The notes: generated by a model from the sequence alone, not told the origin. 64,000 bases of DNA from Nepenthes gracilis (GCA_033239525.1 BSYO01000019.1:8290592-8354591); one strand, 5' to 3'; positions 24,283-37,292 are shown, counted from the stretch's first letter. Numbers and translations: made by a program.

Positions 24283-25051
24283 ACGTGCTCCACAATTTCT
24301 CCAACTAGCTTGAAGCCAGATTCGGACTCTGTGGTCTCGATTCCCTCCTTTCTTTCTCTTGTTCGGTGCTCTCTCTCTCTCCAAGGGTTTCAGTTCATGG
24401 GAAAATGGGAAAAGGCGAAGCAAGTCGCGTATTTAAAGTCGCCAGGTGCTAGAACGCCATGCGAGTGTGCAGGGAGAGCAGGCTCACTGCACGGGCTCGC
24501 GCTCGACTGCGCAGAGAGCTCACAGCGAACACTGCTACTCTAGATTATGCGCTCTCTATGAGCTCGAGCCCACAGTAGGCGCGGGTCAGGCCAGTAGCGA
24601 GCCAGCTTTGTGTTTTGCCATTCGGGACCCATTTTGACCATTCCAAACCAATTCTTCGCATCCTTAGATCCTAATTTTGATTATATAACCTTAATAGACT
24701 ATGATTATCATGATTTAAAACTCAAAATCTTATTTACGGGTTAATATTCTGCAATTACAACTTCGCTTCCTGATTTTGCCAATTCCAAATTTTTAAACTT
24801 TTCAATCCAATTCTTCCCGTACCTTTTGACCACAATCCACCCATTTCAACTTAATTACCTCCCAATTACCATATTTTAAAAATTTAAAATCTCACCACCT
24901 ATGTTAACTATATCTTAGAAACCGATACCTTATAGGGCCAACTTCCTCTTTCTACTTCCAAACTCAATTTTTCACTTTCCAAACCAAATCCTTAATCATT
25001 ATTAGTTCAATTACACCCTAATTATCGTATTCTGGAACTCGAGTCGTCACA

Positions 25052-25480
25052 CCATCACCTAAATAGTATTCAAATTCCTTACTATTTTAACTAAACTCGA
25101 AACGAAATCCATTATGATGTGCTCCTACTTTCAACTAGAAATACGCAAAGGGTGCAAAAATCTTAAAGGTTTCTTATGTTCAGCTTTAACTTATTGACAA
25201 ACTATATATCTTGCCTCATATATTGCAATCTCCCACTTTATATTTCTCCACTGAAAAAACTTATTCATGTCTTTATACCTCTTATTCACTTCGGGATGAA
25301 TAGTATACTTTGCTCTATGTGCTTCATTTAAAATTTTCATCTTTAAGTCCTTAATATTGGGCACACAAATTATATCTCAAAATCGAAAGACTCTATCTGC
25401 CCACAAATTAAAATTTGCCCCAACTCATTATTCAAATCTCTGACAATCTCCATCAATTATGGGTCATTCATTTAAATTTT
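25052..25480 (-). pseudogene. E1 integrase N-terminal part
   Basis: On the minus strand from about 25480 down: VPNIKDLKMKILNEAHRAKY, then IHPEVNKRYKDMNKFFQWRN, IVCQ(stop)VKAEHKKP and WEHIIMDFVSSL. This is the HHCC zinc-binding region (H...H...CxxC, second Cys kept as VCQ) and the first strand of the catalytic core with its Asp (MDFV). The frame then meets the LARD-like element, and the continuing LTKSAYFF block is at 16324. Confidence 0.85.
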
Positions 25481-26550
25481 TTTTTGATCTTTTTCATAAT
25501 CATCAATTAAATTTGAAATTACAACAAAATCATTCTCAAACTTTGGGAGTGCAATTGAATATTGTAATCTTCCACCCCATGTAGTATCTCCTATTTTTTT
25601 TATCATTAAATGGGCTACCATGCCCGAAGATTTTTGACTCAAAGTACCAATAATGACATTTGCTTTTCTCGACTAATATTGGATCTTACAAATATAATCT
25701 TTCAACAAATCCATCCATTAATGCTACCACATATTTAATTCCGTCTGCGAGAATAAATACATCATATATTTATGATCGGAGTAGACAATAATTTTCTCTT
25801 CGTACAAGTAATTTCTTCAAATATTCAATGCAAAAATCACTGCCACCATCTCCATATCCTGAGTAGGGTAATTCTGTTCTGAGTCTTAAATTGTCTTGAT
25901 CCATAAGCAACGACTCGCCCACATTGGATCATAATCCAAAATTTTCTTCGAAACATCACAATGCACAATAAAACCTCCAGATCAATTCAAAATTGATAAT
26001 ATTGATGTAGAGGTTAATCTTTCCTTTAATTGTGGAAAACTCTTTTTGTAATCCTCCTTCCAAAGAAAAATTATTTGTTTTTAAGTCAAACACATCAGTG
26101 GCATCACAATCTCTGAAAATTTTCAATAAAGCATCTTTAATAACTAGCCAAACCTAGGAAACATCACACTTTTGTAATGTTGGTTGATAATTTCCAATTT
26201 GCCATAACTTCAATCTTTTTTAGATTACTAAAACTCCTCCCTTCAAAATTATATCTCACAAGAATGAAATATATTCTAACTAAAACTCACACTTTTTTAA
26301 TTTAGCAAATAGCTATTATTCTCTAAAAGTTTACAATGTGTGCCTCAAAGGAACCTCATGCTCCTCAAAATTCTTTAAATAAATTAGAATATCGTCAATA
26401 AAAATTATGACAAATTGTTCCAAATAGAATTAAAAGCCCGATTCATGAGATCCGTAAATGTAGTCAGGGCGTTCTTTAAACCAAAAGGTATTACTAAAAA
26501 TTTATATTTGTCATACCTCATTCTAAATGCCATCTTTGGTACGTCCTTAC
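25480..26550 (-). pseudogene. E1 reverse transcriptase (C-terminal half) and RNase H
   Basis: From 26550 down, the minus strand gives [38 protein letters not shown] and, near 26420-26390, VIIFIDDIL with the catalytic FIDD intact. Broken thumb and RNase H sequence continues to about 25490. The frame is cut at 26550 by the start of E2's 5' LTR, inside RT. The N-terminal half of RT, protease and gag are not found beside the other end of E2, so a deletion followed. Many stops. Confidence 0.8.
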
Positions 26551-29500
26551 TGTAAGGATTGAATTTCATGAATATACTTATCCTAATAATTATACCATGA
26601 ATTCAAAAATTTGAGATTTAATTTGAAATACCACAATAGTATAGAATTCAATTGACAGACTCAATTTTGTAACCGATTTAATTTCGATTAATCAAATTAT
26701 TAATGCAATTAATACAAGAACAGCCCGGAAGCCTCCGTATCATCCAATTAGCAACATAATAAAAATTATAGCTAAATTATATTAGTATAAGGGTCCCATA
26801 AATAACTAGAAAAAAATTATACACTTTGAAAAACTAAGAAAAATTAAGAGAAATAGAGGACCGGCCAAACACTTAACCAAGATTTTTCACCATAACTAAT
26901 TTACACTAAGTTAAAATTTGGAAATGAGGAATTAGACAAGGAAAGAATGAGGACACACAACACACATGGCACAATCCAACACTTCGTCAATTTTGAAACT
27001 TAAAAAAGATAATGAAGGAAGAAAAAGGAAGACAGATGGGACACGGCACCACTTCTCACCAATCTCTCTAAATTTTATTAACCAATTAAAACAACCAATT
27101 AAAAGGTGAAAGTGGGCCCTAAAGGAGGAGGGGAAACATGAGGAAGATAAACATGAATTATCTCCAATAGGATGCAAATAAGTGGCAAAATGAGGAAGCT
27201 CTAAATCAGCCAATGAGAAGCTGATTCATCTTAGGGAAGCCAAGAATTTGATAGCTAATTAGGGTATGTGGCAGCTCCAAATTAACCTGGGGATGACTCA
27301 GCTTAATGGGCAAGTAAATAGATGGATAAATGGGAGAAGAACTGGGAGAAACAAAAGGAAAAATCAGAGAGAGTAAAGGGAGAAAAACAGAATCAAGAAA
27401 CTAATATCAGTTGAGGGAATTAGGAGTTCATATTGGAATTCTCATTAAATCAAGAAAGAATACTACGATCTTCCTCATTTGTTGATAATTCCTTATTGTT
27501 ATCTTCAAATATTATCGGTCCAATACTTTAAATTCGTACTACAATCATGTTAGTTTAGGTAAAAATCAGAATGATGTCATATGAAGAATCAGTTGCTGAA
27601 CTTTGTTGATATTTGAATGTTTACATGCTATATTTGATCAATTTATCCCATAAAATTTTTAGTATAAATACTTTACAATTTTGAATAAATCACTATATTT
27701 TTGTAGCAAAATTATTCCTCATGAAACCGGCCGATTCGATGGAAATAAAGTTGACTGGCAGACTGAACTAACTAGAAATAGATTAGTTATTGATGCTGCT
27801 ATTCAGCTGCTGTTTTCACTAGGTCTTCGACTGATTCAAATTCCATAAAATTAATTATGAAACTTTAATGAACGGATAATATGTCATAAAATTGGTGCCA
27901 AAATCCCTTTTAAAAATCTGATCGGTTTAGACCAAGGAAAAGTTTGTATCACTGAATTGATCAGAAGAAGATTTTAGCATTAAAAATCAGTGTATAACTT
28001 TGAACTAGGCAAGTATAAAATTAAAAAAATCATATAAACTGGTCCAAAACTATGTGCTAATTCTGAAAATATATGTGGAATAATTTTATATGGTGATATG
28101 ACTACCAAACCAGTGCTAGAACTGAACACTGTCACTAAACCGACCGTTACACCAGTTTGACAATTTTGTTAAATCTAGGAGAACCGACTTGAAAATAATT
28201 GATAAGCCGGTCATATATGGCATGTTAAGATAGTAAACTAATTAAATATCAAGTGAACCATCCAACCATTATGTGAATTGGCTGCCAAAAGTGGTACTGA
28301 ACCAGTTTTAGCAAACTGGCTCAATTTCAGCATGTGATTTAAGTGAACCGGTTTATATATGCCTCTTAAATTGATGAACTGGCCACTTAATTTATACATG
28401 ATGGTGAACTGGATCACGTGATAAAATTGGCAAAATATTATAAGAAGCCAAACCAGTTTAATAAACCGACTGGTGAATCCATAAGTACCCGGTTCGGTAG
28501 ATGAACTAGATAATTATGGCTTAAGGAACCGGAAGCCGAAAGATATATGATGATTAAACTTAGTCCAACACATGTAAAAATTTATATGACCTTATTTTTA
28601 TATTATGTATTAATATGATTTTATTATGTATATATATGATATGTTTATGTATAAGTGGAAACTAATATGATACCATAAAAATAAGTATTTTCTCTAAGAT
28701 GAGAAAATTAAGAAAAAGAAGTAAAGATAATTATAAGAGCTTCTACTAAAAAATTTTATGAAGTAAAGAAACTGAACCAATAATTTATTTCAACGGGTAG
28801 TATTCCCTAGAATATCTTAAAATATTACAGTGAAAATCGAGAATTGCCTCTTGCCATGGGAAAATAAGATTGCTGTTAGGCCGCGTCTATCTGGATATAA
28901 TAGGTATATACCGCCCACTTCTAGGTGTTGAATAGGAGCGTACGGCCTTAGATTATATGGAAGCGTACACAATTTTTTCCTCAATTGACCGCTCCATTAG
29001 TTGGTAAGGCCTACTCGCCCTAATTCCTCAAGTTATGAAAATGATAAATGTGCTGGCAAGTAAAATGAAATATGTGCAAGAAAAAGAAAGCTAATTGCAT
29101 TATGAAAATATTTCAAAAGTATATATATATAAATATATATATATATATTTATTTATATTTATATATATCACGACTCTTATTCCTCTCTATGATATATTTT
29201 GATAAAGATATGCATGTCCTTGATTATTATATATCTTATTGAGTATTTAACTCACTTTCTTGCTATTTTTCTTATCCTCCAAATGATACATAGGAGTTTA
29301 TGCCTAATGAGTAAGAATAGAGCCTTAGATATTTGTTATGCTACATTAGAAATGATATATTTAGTTTAGTTTAAACAGTGTTGTATTAAATTTGTAATTT
29401 TATAATATGTTATGGAATGTTAGAGCTTCTGCTATTATTTATGGTTATCTTACATACTTCTACAATATTTGCATGAGATGTGCTTAGGATTTCAATAGCA

Positions 29501-29654
29501 TCTTTCCTAATCATGACCTGACAGCATACTTAACAGTATAATGTCGGCATCACCGATATTGTGGTAATGTTAAGAATCCTGTGAAGGTAAAAAAATTATT
29601 GCATATTAATATGATAATAATAATAATTAATTAATAAGAACGTGGGACCTGATA
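26551..29654 (+). repeat. E2 5' LTR
   Basis: It starts TGTAAGGATTGAATTT, like the 3' LTR at 34255 and the solo LTR at 6555. The end is set by aligning GTGGGACCTGATA with GTGGGATGTGACA of the solo LTR. It contains scattered AACCGG/AACTGG words at 27700-28560 and an AT repeat at 29119-29167. The donor-like site has decayed to CAAGAAAGAA (27451-27460). Confidence 0.85.
29119..29167. repeat. AT-rich simple repeat
   Basis: Runs of TA with two ATTT interruptions inside the E2 5' LTR. Confidence 0.9.
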
Positions 29655-29656
29655 GG

Positions 29657-29668
29657 TGATATCATAAA
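29657..29668 (+). promoter_or_regulatory. E2 primer binding site (decayed initiator-Met type)
   Basis: TGATATCATAAA, two bases after the LTR end, agrees with TGGTATCAGAGC at 8 of 12 positions. Confidence 0.5.
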
Positions 29669-29808
29669 AAATTTTCAAGAGATGCATTAGGCTGATCAAT
29701 TATACGAAAGTTTAGGATTAGTATGCTAATGATTACTGACATTGTTGTTGTTGGTTGAGATTTTAGACATTAACCTGTTTATCTCTACTTGAACAATAGA
29801 AACCAAAA

Positions 29809-30760
29809 ATGTCTAGTGATAGATGAAATTCTCAACCTAACAAGCAACCGGACCGGGAGGTTGAGTATTTTAACTTAATGGGACGTCTAATAGAAGTAAC
29901 GGAAACGATGGTACAACGTCACGTAGAGCAAATCCCAGCTCCAACACCCACACTAGCAAATCCTAGGGCGTCGGCCTATGATCTCTTTATTAATGAACGA
30001 GTGCTAGAGTTCATGAGAAAGCCAGACCTAATCAAAGCAAATATCTAGATCCACAAACTCAAGAAGGTATTCTCAGTAATCCGATATCTTGAAAAAGACA
30101 AGGTTCTATTCTCTTCCTATCGGCTAAAAGGTGAGGCCGATCACTAGTGGGAAATAGAAAAGTGAGTCTTTGACATGCCCAAGCATGAAATTATGTGGGA
30201 CATGTTTGAGGAAGCTTTCATAGAGAAATATTTTCCTACCATCTTTCGCAAGTAGGAGGAAGAGTTTACGTGGTTGAGATAGGAAAATTGCACTGTGGTA
30301 GAATACAATGTCAAATTTACTGAATTATCTCATTATGCCCCTTACATGGTGAATGAAGAAATAAGGAAGGTACAGAAATTTCAACAAGAATTACGAGATG
30401 ATATCAAGAAGCAGCTATTGACACTGAAATTACGGACTTATAGCAAAGTGCTTGATCGAGCACTTATCTACGTGAAGGAATTTTAGAAAGAAGAATTCTT
30501 CAAAAAGAGGTCTAGCTAAGGAGGTTCGAGTGCAGGACCAAGTGCAAGAACAAGAGGGCCTGCGAAGAAAGCTAAAGTTGCTGACAAAGGGAAGAGCAAC
30601 GTAATTGTGCAACTAGTGTCGCGACGACAACCAAAGAAAACTGTATGCACTCAGTGCGGGAAATGGCACTCTGGAAGGCCCTGTTATAAGATAACGGGGG
30701 CATATTTTAATTGCAGGTACAAAGGACATATAATCAAAAATTGCCCTCATCCTAAACAAG
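29809..30760 (+). pseudogene. E2 gag
   Basis: It starts at ATG 29809 after a leader of about 150 nt. It reads through several in-frame stops: PRASAYDLFINERVLEF, FEEAFIEKYFPT, VEYNVKFTELSHYAPYMV, the standard capsid of chromoviral gag (EFxxxFxxKYFP; Y...F..LSR.AP). The open stretch at 30607-31032 opens with two zinc knuckles: CTQCGKWHSGRPC (complete CX2CX3HX4C) and YFNCRYKGHIIKNC, where the first Cys is Tyr. Lysine- and arginine-rich linker at 30530-30600. Confidence 0.85.
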
Positions 30761-30761
30761 A

Positions 30762-31180
30762 AATGAAGAAGCCGATCGTTCTTGGCAAAGTCCATGCAGT
30801 GACAACCCAGGAGGTGGAAGCAGCTCCTTATGTGGTGGAAGGTATTATCCATATTTGTGACATTTCAGCACATGTATTATTTGATTCGGGAGCCACGTAT
30901 TTTTTTTTATCTTTTAAATTTGTATGCTATCTCAAATCATCCCCAAAGATTTTGGATTTTTATTTGTATATATCGACACCTATGGGCTCTTCTATGAAAA
31001 CTGATATTTTGCACCCGAGGTGTATTATCTGAGTAAATGAGCTTCAATTGCCCGTAGCCTTATTTTGCTTGAGATGGACGATTTTGACATGATTATAGGC
31101 ATGGATTGGTTAACGAACAATTATGCCAGTATTGACTATTTCTATAAGTCCATTTTACTATTCTGAGACATGAGGCATTT
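30762..31180 (+). pseudogene. E2 aspartic protease
   Basis: In the same open frame as the zinc knuckles: VLFDSGATYFFLS at about 30866-30905, the DSGA active site of gypsy proteases. Downstream, in another frame, MDDFDMIIGMDWL (about 31074-31110) is the conserved end of the protease domain. One stop and one frame change separate the two. Confidence 0.85.
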
Positions 31181-31189
31181 TATATTCAG

Positions 31190-32480
31190 GTGAAAAAGTG
31201 CCAGAATATGCCTTACTTAATTTTGGCTCTTCATGTTCAACGTTTGATCCAAAGTGAGTGTCAAACTTATCTGGCATATGCCTATACTATCGGGAACCAT
31301 GATGTGCAAGCAAAGGATATACCAGTGGTATGTGAACTTGAAGATGTTTTTTCGAAGGATTTGCCCAGCTTGCCACTACATCGGAAAATTGAATTCGCAA
31401 TTGAGCTCATCCTTGGATCTGGTTCTATTTCAAAGGCACCATATAGAATGGCGCATGCTGAATCGAAGGAACTCAAGCAGCAGTTGCAAGAATTATTGGA
31501 GAAGGGTTTCATTAGACCCAGTGTGTCTCATTGGGGTGCACCTGTTCTATTTGTGAAGAAGAAATACAGGACCCTATGGTTATGTGTTAATTATCGTGAG
31601 CTTAACAAAATTACAATCAAAAATAAATATCCACTGCTATGCATTGATGATCTATTTTATTAGCTACAGGGCACAGGTATTCTCTAAGATTGATCTCCGT
31701 TCAAGATATCATCAGCTGCAGATTAAGCAATAAGATGTGCATAAGAATGTCTTCCGGATAAGGTAAGGCCACTATAAATTCCTAGTCATGTCATTCGAAC
31801 TAATCAATGCCCCCGCAGCATTTATAGACTTGATGATCCGGATTTTCTAGCCTTGTCTTGATAAGTTCACAATTGTGTTTATCGATGATATCTTAATTTA
31901 TTCCAAGAGCTATGATGAGCACGAGGTGCATCTGAGAATTGTGCTGCAAACCCTGAGAGAATAGAAGTTGTTCACTAAATTAAAGGAATGTGAATTTTGG
32001 CTTGAAAAAGTGGTGTTTCTGGGCCATGTAATCTCTAACGGAGGCATTTCGGTTGATCCGAAAAAGGTCAAAGTTGTCACTAGCTGGAGTCAACCTACAA
32101 CTATGATTGAAGTCCGTAGCTTCCTTAGCATGGCAGGTTATTAACGACAGTATATGGAAAATTTTTTCAGGATTGCTATGCTCTTGACCCAGCTTAAAAA
32201 GAAGGAAGACAAATTTGAATGAACCGAGAAATGTGAGCGAAGTTTCCAGGAATTGAAGAAGCGATTAACCAACGCTCCTGTTTTGACCATTCCTGAAGGG
32301 TTTGGAGGATTTGTGGTCTATTGCAACACATTCAAGACGGGATTAGGATATATCCTGATGCAGCATGGGAAGGTAGTGGCCTATGAGTCTAAACAGCTGA
32401 AAGTTCATGAAAAGAACTATCTAACAATCTAGAACTAGCTGCTGTTGTTTTTACTTTAATAATCTAGCGGCATTATCTGT
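31190..32480 (+). pseudogene. E2 reverse transcriptase and RNase H start
   Basis: The open frame at 31190-31663 holds [17 protein letters not shown], then [40 protein letters not shown] and [20 protein letters not shown] stop follows at 31661. In shifted frames come DLRSRYHQL, the catalytic FIDDIL at about 31878-31895, GHVIS and the RNase H start (YCNTFKTGLGYILMQ) near 32320-32365. Catalytic aspartates in FIDD are kept, but stops make it inactive. Confidence 0.85.
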
Positions 32481-34200
32481 ATGGAGAAAAAAATTTGGTA
32501 TACCCCAACCATAAAGTCTCAAATACTTATTCTCTCATAATGAGCTTAACATGAGATAGAGGAGATAGATCGATTTTCTAAAAAATTATGATTGTAAAAT
32601 TCAGTATCAGCTTGGAAAAGCAAACATCGTAGTAGATGCTCTAAGTCACCGAACGAGTTTCTTGGTGAGACTGTAGATAAAGGAGATAGAGATGCTGGAC
32701 AGTATGAAGCAATGTGACATCCAGCGTTATGTGCAAGGCAACCGAATGATGCTGACATATTTTCAGGTTCAGCTTGAGATACTAAAAAAGATAAAAGGGG
32801 AGCAAGTGAACAATCCTTTTTCTAATGAGTATTGCTGAAGATTTGAATAGAGACTCCAAAGCTGATTTAAACATTCACACTGATGGAGTCTTAAGATTCT
32901 AAGATCAAATGTGTGTACCTGATAATAAGAAGCTGAAGAAGAAAATTTTGAAAGAGGCTCGTTGCTCTAGGTATACTATCCACCATGGAATCAACAAGAT
33001 GTACCAGGACCTAAAAAAGATGTTCTGGTGGAGAAACATAAAAAGGGAGATCATGGCTTTCGTAGAAAGATATCTCATATGCCAGCAACTAAAAGTTGAG
33101 CAGACGAAGATATCTGGCTTACTGTAGCTGCTATTTATTCCTAACTGGAAATGGGATGAGATCACGATGGATTTTGTGACAGGATTACCAAGGACCATCA
33201 AAAATCACGATGCCAACTGAGTTACTATTGATCGGCTGACCAAATCAGCTCATTTCTTGGCAATTCAAATGACTTACTCCTATGATTGGTTGGCACAGCT
33301 GCATATCAATAAGATTGTTAGACTCCATGGAGTACTAGCATCAATTGTGTTCGAACGAAATCCCAGATTTGTTTCTAACTTTTTGGTGAGTTTGTATCAA
33401 AAATTGGGAATGAATCTAATGTTTAATACAACATATCATCCCCAGACAGATAGACAGTCAGAACGTGCTATTCAAATTCTGAAGAACATGCAAAGGGCCG
33501 CAGTGTTAGAGATGAAGGGTAACTGAGATGACCATCTGGCTTTAGGAGAATTTTTCTATAACAACAGTTCCCAGGTAAGCATTGGAATGACACAGTTTGA
33601 AACTTTATATGGAAGACAATGTCAATCCCCAATTCATTGGGAATAACCCGGTGATAGACGACTTCTCGATCCAAAAGTTATTTGGGAGACATCTAACAAA
33701 ATTAAGATGATTCACGAGAAGTTAAACACGGCTCAAAGCAGATAGAAGAGCTATGTGAATCGAAGGATATCAGACTTACACTTTGTAGTTAGTAATTACG
33801 TTTTTCTAAAAGTATCGCCATCAAGGGGGATGAGTAGATTTGGGCAAAAAGGCAAACTGAAGCCAAGATTATCAGTCCTTTTGAAATCTTGGAAAAGGTC
33901 GATGAAGTGGCTTACCGTTTTGTATTGCCACCTAATCTATCAAAGTTGTACAATGTATTTTATATATCGATGCTCCAAAAATATGTGCACAACCTGACTC
34001 ATATTATTGCCTACGCCCTGGCAATTGAATATGACCTGTCGTTTGTTGAAGAACCAATACAAATTTTTGATCGACAGGATCAGGTGCTTCGAACGAAGAC
34101 TTCCCCTAGTGAAAGTCTTACGGCATAATCACTCGCAGAAAGAGGTTACCTAGGAATGTGAAGACGAGATCCACGATAAATATCTTTATCTATTCCCCTA
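32480..34200 (+). pseudogene. E2 RNase H end, integrase and chromodomain remnant
   Basis: The open frame at 32909-33127 has VPDNKKLKKKILKEARCSRY...HH and CxxC-like ICQQLK (HHCC finger with changes). Then WKWDEITMDFVTGLPR (first Asp), IVFERNPRFVSNF, where the second catalytic Asp (normally SDRDPRF) is lost, and HPQTDRQSERAIQILKN with the Glu. The C-terminus has NVFYISMLQKYV and, at about 34060-34190, FDRQDQVLRTKT...HNHSQKEVT...ECEDEI, a chromodomain-like tail typical of chromoviruses. Stops throughout. Confidence 0.85.
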
Positions 34201-34237
34201 GGATATGTAATTTCTTGGAATATCGAGGACGAAATTT

Positions 34238-34254
34238 TTTAAGCGAGGTGAAAT
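34238..34254 (+). promoter_or_regulatory. E2 polypurine tract
   Basis: AAGCGAGGTGAAAT, preceded by GAGGACGAAATTTTTT, lies just before the TGTAAGG start of the 3' LTR. This is the usual gypsy wording of the pol end. Confidence 0.75.
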
Positions 34255-36569
34255 TGTAAGGATTGAATTTTATGAATATACTTATCCCAATAATCATACC
34301 ATGAGTTCAGAAATTCTAGACTTAATCCAAGATGCCACAATAGTATAGAATTTAATCGATAGACTCGGTTTTGTAACTGATTTGGATTCAATTGATCAAA
34401 TTAGTGATGCGGTCTATGCAAGAGCAGCCAGGAAGCTGCCGTATCATCCGATTAATAGCATAACAAAAATTATAGCTAAATTATATTATTAAAAGGGTCC
34501 CATAAATAACTAGAAAAAAAATTATACACCTAGAAAAGCTAAAGAAAATTAAGAGAAGCAGAGGACCTGCCAAACACTTAACCAAATTTTGCCACCATGA
34601 CTAATATATACTTAGTTAAAATTAGGAAATAAGGAATCAGAAAAGAAAAGAAGGAGGACACATGGCACAATCCAATACTTAGTCAATTTTCAAACTTGGA
34701 AAACATAAGGAAGGAAGGAAGAAGAAGGAAGACAAATTGGACAGGGCACCACTTCCCACCAATCTCTCTAAATTTTATTAACCAATTAAAATAACCAATT
34801 AAAAGGTAAAACCTGGCACTAGACAAGGAGAGGAAACACAAAGAAGTTAAACATGAATTAGCTCCAATAGGATGCAAATAAGTAGCAAAATAAGGGAGCT
34901 CCAAATCAGCCAAGGAGAAGCTAATTTAGCATAGGGCAATCGAGAATTTGACAACTAATTGGGATATGTGGCAGTGTCAAATTAATCTAGGGATGACTCA
35001 ACCTAATTAGCAAGTAAATAAATAGAGAAAGGGGAGAAGAACAGGGAGAAATAGAAGAAAAAATCAGAGAGAGTAGAGGGAGAAAAACAAAACTGAAAAA
35101 GTGATATCAGTTGAGAGAATTAGGAGTTTAGTTTCAAATTCTCATTAAATCAGGTAAGAACAGTGCTATCTCCTCCATTTGTCAATAATTCCTTGCTTTT
35201 ATCTTCAAATATTATTGGTCTAATACTTTAAATTCGTGCTGCGATCATATTAGTTTATACAAAAATCAAAATCATGTCATATGAAAAATCGGTTACTAAA
35301 CTTTGCTGATATTTTAATGTTTACATGCTATTGTAAATATTTTAAGATGTTGGCTAAATTGCCATATCATTACAACAAAATTATTCCTCATAAAATCGAT
35401 CAGTTTGTTGGAAATAAAGTTGACTGGTAGATTGAACTAGCTTTAAAAAGATCAGTTGTTGATGTTGATATTCAGTTGCTATTTTCACAAGGTCTTTGAC
35501 CGGTTCAAACTTCATAAAAATTAATTATGAAATTCTAATGAACTAGTAATATGTCATAAAATTGGCGCCCAAATCCCTTTTAAAAATTTAACTGGTTCAG
35601 CCCAAGGAAAGGTATGTTTCAATGAACCGGCTAGAAGCAAATTTTAACATCAAAAATCAGTGTATAACTTTGAATCGGGTAAGTATAAAATTAAAAAATT
35701 CATGTGATCCGGTCCAAAATTATGTACTGGTTCTGAAAATATAAGTAGAATAATTTTATATGGTGATTGGCCATTGAACCTATGCCAGAATCGAACACTG
35801 TCACTGAACCGGCTGCCACACCAGTTTGACAATTTTACAAAATCTGGGTAAACCAATTGAGAAATAATTTATGAACCAGTCATATATGGCATGTTAAGAT
35901 AGTAAATTGATTAAATATCAAGTGAATTATCCAACTATTATGTGAACCGGCTACTGAAAGTGGCAACTGAATCAGTTTCAGCAAATCAGTTAAATTTCAA
36001 CATGTAATTTAAGTAAGTGAACCAGTTTATATATGCCTCTTAAATTGATGAACTGGCCACTTAATTTATGCATGATGGTGAATCGGCTCACATGATAAAA
36101 TCGACAAAATATTATAAGAAGCCAAACTTGTTTAATGAAGCAGTTATGACATGAACAGGTTAATGAATCCATAAGTACCCGATTCGGTAGATAAACTTGA
36201 TAATTATAACTTAATGAATTGGAAGCTGAAAGATATATGATGATTAAAATTAGTCCAGCACATGTAAAAATTTATATGACCTTATTTTTTTTATTATACA
36301 TTAATATGAGTTTATTTACATATATATGATTTGTTTATGTATGAGTGGAAGCTAATATGGTACCATGGAAATAAGTATTTTCTCTGAGATGAGAAAATTA
36401 AAAAGAAGAAACAACGATAAGTATAAGATCTTCCACTAAGAAATTTTAAGAAGGAAACTGAACTAACTAAGGATTTATTTTAGCGGCTAGTATTTCCTGA
36501 TATACCTTAGAATATTACGGTGAAAATTAAGGACTGCCTCTTGTCATGGGAAAATAAGATGGCTATTAG
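34255..36569 (+). repeat. E2 3' LTR, truncated
   Basis: Homologous to 26551-28880 of the 5' LTR up to GGGAAAATAAGATGGCTATTAG. The last roughly 770 bp of the LTR are missing because the next LTR starts at 36570. A TATA-like TAAATAAATAG near 35017 is followed 130 nt later by CAGGTAAGAA (35151-35160). Confidence 0.85.
35151..35160 (+). promoter_or_regulatory. Splice-donor-like motif in LTR leader (GT type)
   Basis: CAG|GTAAGAA is the best copy in the AACCGG LTR family. The related LTRs have AG|GCAAGA (7739), TTG|GCAAGT (37958) and a decayed CAAGAAAGA (27451). Confidence 0.45.
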
Positions 36570-37269
36570 TGTAAAGTTCAAGATCTCCTGATCAAGTAAA
36601 TCATAATTAATTAAAGTGAAATCAAAGTAAAATGACATAGAGGGATTTAGATTGAAGGGTCCGATATCTGGGAGCTACTAAATCATTAAAAATAAAATAT
36701 ATGGATTTGAAAACTTTCACCAGTCTAAAGATTTTAGTTTGAATCAAGCTTCATTATACTGATTATATTATTAACCCGGAAGCCAGAGGGGTTCACTTCG
36801 GGACACAACGGTAACCTGAAAATTATGCAATAGATCCGATTAGCAACCACTTTAATTACGAACAACTCAACCACCAGAATTTCAACCGGTTGTCAACCGA
36901 AGTGATTTTGAGATAGCAAAAAAAATAGCCCAGCTATCAAAATTTCACTCAATTAGTAAGCAAATTCAGTTTGGCTAATTAAATATAGCCTAAATCAAAT
37001 TAATTAAGTAATATTCAATATATTTCAGAAACCCACACACGCAGCAGGATGCCGTATCACACTTTGTAGCCCAAATATAAGATGAATTTTCAAGAATTCA
37101 GCAATGGAAGGTTCACGATAGCAATACTACACCAAAAATCAGAATTTTTCCAACTAATACATACAAGACTGCACTATAATTCCCCAATATCTAATTAGAA
37201 AAATTTAGCAGCCATATATCAGCGGCACAACAGCCCCACTTCAACATCACACTTCCAATAAACTAATAG

Positions 37270-37292
37270 GATATATATATATACACACACTT
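37270..37292. repeat. TA/CA microsatellite
   Basis: ATATATATATATACACACAC inside the E3 LTR. Confidence 0.85.

Larger units (their letters stand above)
16325..25051 (-). mobile_element. Non-autonomous, LARD-like LTR retrotransposon (complete, non-coding)
   Basis: Two LTRs of 2.78-2.79 kb (16325-19102 and 22263-25051) flank 3.16 kb. The element is bounded by CCATC on both sides (16320-16324 and 25052-25056). On the minus strand the LTRs start TGTGAYGACYCGAG. The 5' LTR is followed by an initiator-Met-like primer site and the 3' LTR is preceded by TGGGGGAGAA. The internal region has no gag or pol similarity and only tiny open frames. LTRs over 2 kb with a non-coding internal region of about 3 kb fit the plant LARD class. 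By eye the LTRs are roughly 88% identical over the stretch compared, so the insertion is old. Confidence 0.85.
22263..25051 (-). repeat. 5' LTR of the LARD-like element
   Basis: On the minus strand it runs from TGTGACGACTCGAG (25051) to CTATCACA (22263). A TATA box (TTTAAATA) lies near 24437-24430, a GA-rich leader follows, and CGAGGTAAGTAC is at 24282-24271. The tandem repeat of the family is at 23370-23490. Confidence 0.85.
26551..36569 (+). mobile_element. Tekay/Del-like chromovirus E2 (Ty3/gypsy), 3' LTR truncated
   Basis: 5' LTR 26551-29654, primer site, gag, protease, RT, RNase H, integrase with chromodomain remnant, polypurine tract, 3' LTR from 34255. The order and the integrase and chromodomain wording fit the Tekay/Del chromovirus group. 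It lies inside the RT of the minus-strand E1. The 3' LTR stops at 36569 where another LTR of the same family starts. The two LTRs differ at many positions and by short indels, and the pol has dozens of stops, so it is long dead. Confidence 0.85.
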
